Source: Spirochaetaceae bacterium
GTDB taxonomy: Bacteria > Spirochaetota > Spirochaetia > Treponematales > Breznakiellaceae
DNA: 14,285 nucleotides
Assembly (NCBI GenBank): GCA_031290205.1
Contig: JAITNZ010000020.1
Coordinates: 1-14,285, forward strand
Reading direction: 5' to 3'
Below the pieces are notes generated by a model, which was given only the letters and a program-made list of their open reading frames with translations, ran no database searches and was not told where the DNA came from. Below, piece by piece: positions 7,651 through 13,472 of the stretch; positions within the stretch are counted from its first letter, which is position 1, and every line of letters starts with the position of its first letter. The position numbers were made by a program, and so were the translations under genes.

Positions 7651-7664
7651 CGCAGGAGAAAAAA

Positions 7665-9122
7665 ATGTATAGTTTTAATTTTACGTTGATGTCGGTTGTC
7701 TTTTTGGCGATTTTCATCTTTGTGCTGATTGTGTTCATCGCGAGCCGCTATAAACGCTGCCCGTCGAACCGCATTCTTGTCGTATTCGGGAAAATTAGCG
7801 GGGGGCGCTCGGCGCGCTGCCTCCACGGCGGCGGCGCGTTCGTCTGGCCCCTCATTCAGGATTACCGCTACCTCGACCTCACGCCGATGACCATCAACAT
7901 CCCGCTCAAGGCGGCGCTCTCGCAGCAAAATATCCGCGTGAATGTGCCCAGCACCTTCACCGTGGCGATTGCCACCGAAACGGACAGCATGAACTCCGCC
8001 GCCGTGCGCCTCCTCGGGCTTGGCAACAAGGAGATTGAGTCGATGGCGACGGAAATCATACTCGGGCAGTTGCGCCTCACGGTAGCGTCCCTCACCATCG
8101 AACAGATAAATCAGGACAGGGAGCGCTTCCTCGACTCGATTCGCAAGAATATCGACATCGAGCTGGACAAGATCGGGCTCTGCCTTATCAACGTGAACGT
8201 AACGGACATTACCGATGAGTCCGGCTATATCGACAGCATCGGGAAGCGGGCGGCGTTTACGGCTATCAATCAAGCGAAGGTTGATGTTGCCGAACAGGAC
8301 AAGAAGGGCGCAGTCGGCGAGGCTGAGGCGAAGATGAACCAGCAGGTGCAGGTTGCCAACTTTAATAAGGAACAGCGCATCCAGATTGCTGATTTTAACG
8401 CGAGGGCGGTCGAGGGCGAGAATACGTCGAAGGCTGAGATTGCCTCGTCGAACGCGACGCTTGCCGAGAAGCAGGCTGAAGCTGAGCAGCGCGCGCAGGT
8501 TGCCCAGCAGGAAGCGGCGGCGGAGATCCAAAAGGCGAAGGCGCTTGCCGAACAGCGGCGCCTCGAAGCCGAGGAGGTTGTCCCCCGCGAAATCGAAAAG
8601 CGTAAAATCGAAATTAACGCTGCAGCCGGCGCCGAACAGCAGCGCCTGAGCGCACGGGGCGAAGCGGACGCGATACTGATGGTGAAGACCGCCGAAGCGG
8701 AGGGCATCAAGAAGGTGCTGGACGCGAAGGCGGGCGGCTATCAGACCCTCGTCGCGGCGGCGAACAGCGACGCAAAGAGCGCGGCGACCTTGCTCCTCGT
8801 CGAAAAGCTCGAAGAGATCGTCAAGATGCAGACCGAGGCTATCAAAAACATCAAGATCGACAAGATTACGGTGTGGGACAGCCCTTCAAGTGACGGTAGC
8901 ACCACCTCAAACTTCATGCGGAGCCTCGTCAAGACCCTGCCGCCCCTCCACGACATAGCGAAGCAGGCGGGGCTCGACCTGCCGGGCTTCCTCGGGTCGC
9001 TCGATGGAGAAAAGGCTGATTGTTCTACACCGGCTGAGGAAAAAGCTGAAAAGGTGAAGGAAAAGCAGGAAAAGGTTGAGGAAAAGCCGAAACCAGCGGG
9101 AAAACCGGAGCTTCCCGCGTAA
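7665..9122 (+). CDS. Flotillin-family SPFH/band 7 membrane scaffold protein
   Basis: A 485-residue flotillin-like protein that would organise membrane microdomains. One N-terminal membrane helix (about 7-27) is followed by an SPFH domain (about 30-200, with GGGAFVWPLIQDYRYLDL and the flotillin-typical KEIESMATEIILGQLR). A long Glu/Ala-rich coiled coil follows (about 205-335), then a conserved region and a low-complexity Lys/Glu/Pro tail (about 445-485). AGGAG lies 7 bases before the ATG, which fixes the start. The NfeD partner lies upstream, separated by the DUF1902 gene and a repeat. The tail is unusually charged. The coding sequence is visibly more GC-rich than the ktr genes downstream. The flotillin (YuaG/YqiK) family is preferred over plain HflK/C because of the long EA-repeat coiled coil and the NfeD neighbour. 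Confidence 0.9.
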   Translation: MYSFNFTLMSVVFLAIFIFVLIVFIASRYKRCPSNRILVVFGKISGGRSARCLHGGGAFVWPLIQDYRYLDLTPMTINIPLKAALSQQNIRVNVPSTFTVAIATETDSMNSAAVRLLGLGNKEIESMATEIILGQLRLTVASLTIEQINQDRERFLDSIRKNIDIELDKIGLCLINVNVTDITDESGYIDSIGKRAAFTAINQAKVDVAEQDKKGAVGEAEAKMNQQVQVANFNKEQRIQIADFNARAVEGENTSKAEIASSNATLAEKQAEAEQRAQVAQQEAAAEIQKAKALAEQRRLEAEEVVPREIEKRKIEINAAAGAEQQRLSARGEADAILMVKTAEAEGIKKVLDAKAGGYQTLVAAANSDAKSAATLLLVEKLEEIVKMQTEAIKNIKIDKITVWDSPSSDGSTTSNFMRSLVKTLPPLHDIAKQAGLDLPGFLGSLDGEKADCSTPAEEKAEKVKEKQEKVEEKPKPAGKPELPA

Positions 9123-9138
9123 GGGATGTGTGTAACGG

Positions 9139-9702
9139 ATGTTTCGATACTGCCCTTCGTGCGCGTCAGAAAATATTTTCTTCGAGGGGGGCAAAAAATT
9201 CCGCTGCCCGGATTGCGGGTTTGTCTATTTTCATAACGTGGCGGCGGCGGCGGGCTGCATCATCGATACGGGGAAGGCGTTGCTCCTCCTTGAGCGGGGC
9301 AAGGAGCCGGCGCTGGGAAAGCTCGACGTGCCCGGCGGGTTTGTCGATGCGGGTGAGGGTGCTATCGAGGCTTTGATACGCGAATGCCGCGAAGAAATCG
9401 GCTGGGCGCCCGCCGCAAGCGAGCTGCGTTTTTTTGCCTCGTTCGCTAATCGCTATCCTTACAAAAATATTGATTACAACACCTGCGATTTATTTTTTTG
9501 CGCCACAGGCTTTTTTATGCCTTGCCTTCAGTCCGAAAAGGGCGGTGTCCACTTGGGATCTGATTTTGATGTCCAAAACTTGAAGCTGCAAAAAGAAGAG
9601 ATTGCCGCCGCGCATCTGGTCGCTTACGATAAAATCAAGCTTGATGAGCTTGCCTTCCCCTCGACAAGACGTGCCGTCGGCGCGTACCTTAGACAACTGT
9701 AG
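9139..9702 (+). CDS. NUDIX hydrolase with N-terminal zinc ribbon
   Basis: A 187-residue cytoplasmic pyrophosphohydrolase. A four-cysteine zinc ribbon (C5-x2-C8 and C23-x2-C26) precedes the NUDIX fold. The NUDIX box is complete: G67-x5-E73-x7-R81-E82-C83-x-E85-E86-x-G88-W89, preceded by LDVPGGFVD. The ribbon plus single NUDIX domain resembles the zinc-ribbon NUDIX group related to NADH pyrophosphatase, but the protein is shorter than full NudC and the NudC SQPWPFPxS segment is not seen, so the substrate (nucleotide sugar, dinucleotide or other) cannot be told. The gene starts 16 bases after flotillin and ends 8 bases before ktrB, so it is probably co-transcribed with both. An alternative frame from 9128 is a shadow. 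Confidence 0.9.
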   Translation: MFRYCPSCASENIFFEGGKKFRCPDCGFVYFHNVAAAAGCIIDTGKALLLLERGKEPALGKLDVPGGFVDAGEGAIEALIRECREEIGWAPAASELRFFASFANRYPYKNIDYNTCDLFFCATGFFMPCLQSEKGGVHLGSDFDVQNLKLQKEEIAAAHLVAYDKIKLDELAFPSTRRAVGAYLRQL

Positions 9703-9710
9703 GGTACCAA

Positions 9711-11084
9711 GTGGGGAATAAATTTTCGCCGCCGCATGTGATAGTTGCCAGTTTTTTATTGGTCATTGGTATAGGCGCAGTGTTGCTCACTCTTCCCCTC
9801 GCAAGCGGCAATGGAAACTCGCTCGGCTTTCTTGACGCGCTTTTTACCGCAACATCGGCAACCTGTGTTACCGGTCTGGTGGTCCGCACTACTTTCGATA
9901 CATGGTCATGGTTTGGTAAACTCATCATTCTTGTGTTGATTCAGATTGGCGCGCTGGGTTACTTAACGATACTCAATCTCGTTATACTCTTATTCAAAAA
10001 AAAATTATCACTAAAAAATGAATTGATCATCCGCTCTTCGTTTAATCAGGAATCTATTGGCGGCATGGAAAAATTAGTTAAGAATGTGGTGTTATTTTCA
10101 TTCATTTTTGAAATAAGCGGCGCTATTTTTCTTTTTTTCGCTTTTTACTTTAATGCCCGAATGCCCCCCTTTGAGGCGCTTTATCAGGGTGTTTTCCACT
10201 CAATTTCGGCTTTTTGCAATGCGGGATTTGATAATCTAGGACCTGTCGGGCTGATGCCATATCAAACAGCCGTTATGATTAATAGTGTTATCATGCTTCT
10301 TATCATCGCAGGCGGATTAGGGTTTCCCGTCCTCATTGAAATTGCCTCGATGCTAAAAAAGACGCCACAGACTCGTTCTGCCTTCCGTGCCTTTTCGGTG
10401 CATACTAAAATTGCATTGGTAGTTACCATTATTTTGATAGTAGCGGGGGCGTTGTTTTTCGCGTTCTTTGAATGGAATAATCCGCGCACCATCGCAAACT
10501 TATCAGCGCCCGATAAAATAGTAGCATCTTTGTTTCAATCGGTTACGTTGCGCACAGCGGGGTTTAATACGGTTGACCAAGGGGGCTTAACGGATATATC
10601 AAAATTATTTTCTTGTTTGTTGATGATTATCGGCGGCTCCCCTGCCGGAACCGCAGGCGGTATTAAAACCGTTACGCTGGGGGTGCTGTTTTTTTCGATG
10701 CTCTCTGTACTGCGGGGTAAACGGTATATCGAAGCGTTTGGCAGAACTCTACCGGTTGATCTGTTGCAAAAAGCATTAACCGTTACCTGCGCGTTATTTT
10801 TAGTTGTTTTGTTTTCGACGATTATTCTTTGCTCCTCCGAAAATAATGAAGATGTATATCATCCTTTTTTGGATATTTTTGTTGAAGTGTGTTCCGCCGC
10901 CGGAACGGTCGGAGTAAGCGCAGGGATCACCCCAACCCTTACTAATATCGGAAAAATTGTTATGATGGTCTGTATGTTTATAGGGCGCTTAGGACCGGTT
11001 GCGATTGTGGTCGCGTTAAATATGAAACTGGAGGCGAATTTCGCCAATCAAAAATATCTTGATGGACAGGTAATAATAGGGTAA
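9711..11084 (+). CDS. ktrB: Potassium uptake protein, KtrB/TrkH family
   Basis: Membrane subunit of a Ktr-type sodium-dependent K+ uptake system, 457 residues, the usual KtrB length. The four pore-loop selectivity filters can be seen: TCVTGLV (about 51-57), CNAGFDNLG (about 169), RTAGFNT (about 281) and GTVGVSAG (about 397), each next to hydrophobic membrane helices, giving the expected eight-helix plan. The glycine of each filter is kept. A GTG start at 9711 follows AGGG by 6 bases and lies 8 bases after the NUDIX stop. The partner ktrA follows 4 bases later. A9 at 9996-10004 and many A/T-rich codons set it apart from the GC-richer flotillin. KtrB is preferred to TrkH on length and on the small single-RCK partner. 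Confidence 0.93.
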   Translation: MGNKFSPPHVIVASFLLVIGIGAVLLTLPLASGNGNSLGFLDALFTATSATCVTGLVVRTTFDTWSWFGKLIILVLIQIGALGYLTILNLVILLFKKKLSLKNELIIRSSFNQESIGGMEKLVKNVVLFSFIFEISGAIFLFFAFYFNARMPPFEALYQGVFHSISAFCNAGFDNLGPVGLMPYQTAVMINSVIMLLIIAGGLGFPVLIEIASMLKKTPQTRSAFRAFSVHTKIALVVTIILIVAGALFFAFFEWNNPRTIANLSAPDKIVASLFQSVTLRTAGFNTVDQGGLTDISKLFSCLLMIIGGSPAGTAGGIKTVTLGVLFFSMLSVLRGKRYIEAFGRTLPVDLLQKALTVTCALFLVVLFSTIILCSSENNEDVYHPFLDIFVEVCSAAGTVGVSAGITPTLTNIGKIVMMVCMFIGRLGPVAIVVALNMKLEANFANQKYLDGQVIIG

Positions 11085-11088
11085 GGGT

Positions 11089-11736
11089 ATGTTTCAGCAT
11101 AAAAAAAAGCAAAATATCGCCGTTTTGGGGCTTGGGCGTTTTGGCACGAGTCTGGTAAAAACATTATCAGAATATAAAATAAGTATACTTGCTTGTGACC
11201 ATGACGAGAATCATATTAAAGAAATTGCCGATTATGCGACTCATGCTATCCAAATTGATATATCTGATGAGATTGCGTTGAAATCGTTGGGGCTTGAAAA
11301 TTTTGATATTGTCATTATCGCTACCAGTAAAAACTTTGAAGCGACCCTCATAGCGACAATGGTAGCGAAAGAGCACGGGGTCCATCGCATTATCGTAAAA
11401 GCGAGTAATCAGAGGCAGAAAAAAATACTGGAAAGCCTCGGTATTGAAGATGTAATATTACCGGAATACGAAATGGGGGTAAAACTTGCCAGAAAATTGC
11501 TCGATTCAAACATCATCGATTTATTGAAAGAATCGGAATTGTATACTATTTCAGAAAAGAATCCGCTTGAAGAATGGGTCGGGAAGACCATAAGGCAGGC
11601 TGATGTCCGCCGAACGAGCGGTTTTATGATTTTAGCCGTCTATCGTAACGGGAAATTGCATGTGCCTGTATCGCCTGATTGGGTAATCGAAACGCATGAT
11701 ATCTTGCTATTATTACACGAAAACAAAAAAACCTAA
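11089..11736 (+). CDS. ktrA: Potassium uptake regulatory subunit KtrA (RCK domain)
   Basis: Cytoplasmic gating ring of the Ktr K+ transporter, 215 residues with one RCK_N and one RCK_C domain, as in KtrA rather than the doubled TrkA. The Rossmann motif G14-L-G-R-F-G19 and the acidic residue D37 at the end of the second strand mark the nucleotide (ATP/ADP/NAD) site. The C-terminal part (about 135-215, ending in VSPDWVIETHDILLLL) is RCK_C, which in other bacteria can bind c-di-AMP. The gene starts 4 bases after ktrB with GGGT just upstream, so the two are translationally coupled. An A8 run at codons 5-7 is a possible slippage site. The TAA stop overlaps the -35 box of the flagellin promoter. 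Confidence 0.93.
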   Translation: MFQHKKKQNIAVLGLGRFGTSLVKTLSEYKISILACDHDENHIKEIADYATHAIQIDISDEIALKSLGLENFDIVIIATSKNFEATLIATMVAKEHGVHRIIVKASNQRQKKILESLGIEDVILPEYEMGVKLARKLLDSNIIDLLKESELYTISEKNPLEEWVGKTIRQADVRRTSGFMILAVYRNGKLHVPVSPDWVIETHDILLLLHENKKT

Positions 11737-11760
11737 AGCTTATTGCTGTAAAGCCGATAT
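11734..11760 (+). promoter_or_regulatory. Sigma-28 (FliA) promoter of flaB
   Basis: TAAA (11734-11737), 15 bases, then GCCGATAT (11753-11760). The sigma-28 consensus is TAAA-N15-GCCGATAA, so only the last base differs and the spacing is exact. Transcription should start near 11767, giving a leader of about 73 bases. The -35 TAAA includes the ktrA stop codon. Confidence 0.9.
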
Positions 11761-11839
11761 TCAAAGTGTTGGGCAAAGGAGTGCCTGAGTTACAATCGCG
11801 GTGTGCGGTTAAGCCAAAATTCCTAAATGGGGGGAAATT

Positions 11840-12700
11840 ATGATAATTAATCATAACCTAAGCGCGATGTTTGCCGACAGATCGCTCAAGGTAACACAGA
11901 ACAAACTGGATAAAAGCTCGGAAAAACTTTCGAGCGGAGAGCGCATTAACCGTGCGGGCGACGATGCTTCCGGACTCGCGGTATCCGAAAAAATGCGCAG
12001 CCAAATACGCGGATTAAACAAAGCTTCAGAAAATGCGCTCAACGGTATATCCTTTATTCAAACAACGGAAGGCTATCTGCAAGAAAGTCAGGATATTTTA
12101 CAACGCCTGCGCGAACTTGCCGTGCAGTCGGCTAACGGCATCTACACCGAAGAAGACCGGATGCAGATACAGGTCGAAGTTTCGTCATTGATTGACGAAG
12201 TCGACCGCATCGCGTCTCATGCGCAATTCAACGGGATGAATCTTTTGACGGGGCGCTTTGCCCGCCAGTCAGGCGGCAATTTTGTCAGCGCGTCGATGTG
12301 GTTTCATATCGGGGCAAACATTGACCAGCGGGAGCGCGCCTATATCGGCACTATGACGGCAAAGGCGCTCGGTATGCGCGATGTCTCCGACGAGTCAATC
12401 ATGTCGCTAGAGACTGCCAGCGAGGCAAACCGCTCGATCGGCACTATCGACGCGGCGCTCAAACTGGTAAGCAAGCAGCGGACAGACCTTGGCGCCTATC
12501 AGACGAGGCTCGAACACGCCATCCAAGGGCTGAATGTCGGCGCCGAAAACCTGCAAGCGGCGGAATCCCGCATCCGCGATACCGATATGGCTAGTGAAAT
12601 GGTGCGCTATACCAGCGAGCAGGTCTTAAGTCAATCGGGCACCGCAATGCTTGCCCAGGCGAACCAGCGGGCGCAGACGGTCTTGCAGTTATTACAGTAG
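11840..12700 (+). CDS. flaB: Periplasmic flagellar core filament protein FlaB (flagellin)
   Basis: A 286-residue core flagellin of spirochaetal periplasmic flagella. It begins MIINHNLSAMFADR and has the conserved D0/D1 N-terminal helix (SSGERINRAGDDASGLAVSE), NGISFIQTTEGYLQE, RIASHAQFNGMNLLTGRF, the spirochaete-typical MWFHIGANIDQRERAYIGTM, and the C-terminal D1/D0 helices (AAESRIRDTDMASEM, GTAMLAQANQ). There is no variable outer domain, as usual for spirochaete FlaB. The ATG is preceded by GGGGGGAAATT. No signal peptide is expected, since core flagellins leave through the flagellar export apparatus. Transcription is probably from the sigma-28 promoter upstream, and a short hairpin follows the stop. 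This is the strongest taxonomic marker in the window. Confidence 0.97.
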   Translation: MIINHNLSAMFADRSLKVTQNKLDKSSEKLSSGERINRAGDDASGLAVSEKMRSQIRGLNKASENALNGISFIQTTEGYLQESQDILQRLRELAVQSANGIYTEEDRMQIQVEVSSLIDEVDRIASHAQFNGMNLLTGRFARQSGGNFVSASMWFHIGANIDQRERAYIGTMTAKALGMRDVSDESIMSLETASEANRSIGTIDAALKLVSKQRTDLGAYQTRLEHAIQGLNVGAENLQAAESRIRDTDMASEMVRYTSEQVLSQSGTAMLAQANQRAQTVLQLLQ

Positions 12701-12701
12701 T

Positions 12702-12717
12702 CCGCCTCAGGCGGTTT
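12702..12717 (+). terminator. Short GC hairpin after flaB (probable terminator)
   Basis: CCGCC-TCA-GGCGG followed by TTT, starting 1 base past the flaB stop. The U-run is short. The hairpin is also the first part of repeat copy A, so the repeat may supply the terminator. Confidence 0.5.
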
Positions 12718-12795
12718 CGGCGTTGCCTTTAGTAAGCGAAAGGCGATTCACAGCCGAACAACAGTAAAAAGTAGGCGCTTCGTTCATTTGGGATT
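12705..12795 (+). repeat. Dispersed intergenic repeat, copy A
   Basis: A 44-base first part (12705-12748) begins CCTCAGGCGGTTT and contains the hairpin GCCTTT / AAAGGC. It matches copy B at 35 of 44 positions by hand alignment. A 15-base tail (12781-12795, CGTTCATTTGGGATT) also matches the tail of copy B. Copy A carries about 32 extra bases between the two parts that copy B lacks. Confidence 0.7.
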
Positions 12796-12849
12796 AAAAA
12801 AAGCTGCCCGGCATCCGTTTATGAAGGTTGGGACCGGATACCGGACAGC
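12796..12849 (-). terminator. Strong intrinsic terminator of tRNA-Ile
   Basis: On the minus strand a 15-bp stem (arms 12849-12835 and 12817-12803, 13 Watson-Crick pairs and 2 G-U) with a 17-base loop is followed by seven T (12802-12796). It begins 6 bases past the tRNA 3' end. Confidence 0.92.
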
Positions 12850-12855
12850 GAGGAA

Positions 12856-12929
12856 TGGGCCAGATAAGAGTTGAACTTATGACCCCTGCCTTATCAGAGC
12901 AGTGCTCTAACCAACTGAGCTACTGGCCC
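12856..12929 (-). tRNA. tRNA-Ile(GAT)
   Basis: On the minus strand all four arms fold. The acceptor is GGGCCAG with CTGGCCC (7 bp), plus discriminator A. The D arm is GCTC/GAGC. The anticodon arm is CTGCT/GGCAG with loop CTGATAA, giving anticodon GAT. The T arm is ATAAG/CTTAT with loop TTCAACT. It decodes AUC/AUU isoleucine. The 3' CCA is not encoded, so CCA-adding enzyme is needed. It stands alone, with its own promoter and terminator, rather than in an rRNA spacer where tRNA-Ile(GAT) is often found. Confidence 0.96.
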
Positions 12930-12939
12930 CATTAAAGAT

Positions 12940-12968
12940 AGAGTAATAAAAAGACTTTATTTTGTCAA
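12940..12968 (-). promoter_or_regulatory. Sigma-70 promoter of tRNA-Ile
   Basis: On the minus strand a perfect TTGACA (12968-12963), a 17-base spacer, then TACTCT (12945-12940). The -10 box ends 10 bases before the mature tRNA 5' end, leaving only a few bases of 5' leader for RNase P. Confidence 0.85.
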
Positions 12969-12972
12969 GACC

Positions 12973-13031
12973 CCTCAGGCGGTTTTAGCCTTGCCTTCAC
13001 GATGAGAAGGGCGATTTGTTCACTTGGGGTT
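12973..13031 (+). repeat. Dispersed intergenic repeat, copy B
   Basis: It begins CCTCAGGCGGTTTT, continues with TTGCCTTC...GAAGGGCGATT (a hairpin, CCTTC/GAAGG), and ends TGTTCACTTGGGGTT, with first part and tail directly joined. It starts 4 bases beyond the tRNA -35 box. It lies upstream of the RRM gene and in the same orientation as copy A, so the tRNA cassette is flanked by two direct copies. Confidence 0.7.
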
Positions 13032-13038
13032 TATTTTG

Positions 13039-13064
13039 AATTACCGCGAAATAAATCGGTAATT
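13039..13064. repeat. Perfect 8-bp inverted repeat upstream of the RRM gene promoter
   Basis: AATTACCG and CGGTAATT flank a 10-base A-rich loop; TTGT follows on the plus strand. It lies 15 bases before the -35 box of the RRM gene. It could be an operator-like site, or a weak terminator shielding the gene from upstream transcription. Confidence 0.6.
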
Positions 13065-13079
13065 TTGTAAATTTAGTGC

Positions 13080-13108
13080 TTGCTTTTTTAAAAGGCTTGT
13101 GTTACAAT
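13080..13108 (+). promoter_or_regulatory. Sigma-70 promoter of the RRM protein gene
   Basis: TTGCTT (13080-13085), 17 bases, then TACAAT (13103-13108). Transcription should start near 13115, giving a leader of about 35 bases. Confidence 0.75.
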
Positions 13109-13114
13109 AAATTA

Positions 13115-13140
13115 TCCCGCAATTTAAGGCGGGAGAAGGA
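13115..13140 (+). promoter_or_regulatory. Leader hairpin next to the ribosome binding site of the RRM gene
   Basis: TCCCGC (13115-13120) and GCGGGA (13129-13134) form a perfect 6-bp stem with an 8-base loop at the very start of the predicted mRNA. GAAGGA (13135-13140), the ribosome binding site, is adjacent, and the stem sequesters the GGGA just before it. This could tune translation or mRNA stability. Confidence 0.5.
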
Positions 13141-13149
13141 ATTTTCTAG

Positions 13150-13440
13150 ATGGGTAAAAAACTCTATATCGGTAATTTGTCTTACAATACTACCGAGGAA
13201 ACTTTGCAGAACTATTTTTCAGCTTTTGGAAACGTAGTATCCGCAAAAATTATTAAGGACCGCGATAGCGGTAATTCGAAAGGATTTGGTTTTGTTGAGA
13301 TGGCTTCTGATGAAGAAGCAGCCGAGGCAATTGATAAAGCGAACGGAAAGACATTTGAAGGACGCGCTATGAGGGTAAACGAGGCAATGGATAAGCCTCC
13401 GCGCCGCGACAATAAGTCCGGCGGCTACAATAGCTGGTAG
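13150..13440 (+). CDS. Small RRM-domain RNA-binding protein
   Basis: A 96-residue protein made of one RNA recognition motif plus a short basic, Gly-rich tail. RNP2 is LYIGNL (5-10) and RNP1 is KGFGFVEM (44-51), with the aromatic residues that stack on RNA (Y6, F46, F48) in place. The C-terminus (about 80-96, KPPRRDNKSGGYNSW) resembles the short tails of bacterial and cyanobacterial Rbp proteins. Such proteins bind single-stranded RNA and are often induced by cold or affect mRNA localisation; the target here is unknown. The gene has its own promoter and a leader hairpin. It converges with the TPR gene downstream, 32 bases away. Confidence 0.95.
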   Translation: MGKKLYIGNLSYNTTEETLQNYFSAFGNVVSAKIIKDRDSGNSKGFGFVEMASDEEAAEAIDKANGKTFEGRAMRVNEAMDKPPRRDNKSGGYNSW

Positions 13441-13442
13441 TT

Positions 13443-13463
13443 TTCACGCTCAAAAAGCGCGAA
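13443..13463. terminator. Weak bidirectional hairpin between convergent genes
   Basis: TTC-A-CGCT and AGCG-C-GAA form a stem with one mismatch around a 5-base loop, with T-rich sequence on both outer sides. It lies between the ends of the RRM and TPR genes. Strength is doubtful. Confidence 0.35.
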
Positions 13464-13472
13464 TTTGCTATC

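Noticed and set aside
7641..7653. Intrinsic terminator before flotillin
   Set aside because: The stem is followed by the ribosome binding site and A-run, not T, so it does not fit a plus-strand terminator; on the minus strand the T-run precedes the stem.
7617..8531. 304-codon minus-strand frame opposite flotillin
   Set aside because: Arginine/leucine-rich antisense shadow produced by the GC-rich, EA-repeat coding strand of flotillin.
8353..8710. Arg-rich and Ser/Ala-rich frames overlapping the flotillin coiled coil
   Set aside because: Off-frame translations of the repetitive Glu/Ala coiled-coil codons.
9996..10004. A9 tract in ktrB and A8 tract at 11101-11108 in ktrA as phase-variation sites
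   Set aside because: A-runs of this size are common in lysine codons of AT-rich genes; no special clustering is seen here.
12701..13035. CRISPR-like array from repeated CCTCAGGCGG
   Set aside because: Only two diverged copies on this side with a tRNA between them, no regular spacing and no cas genes.
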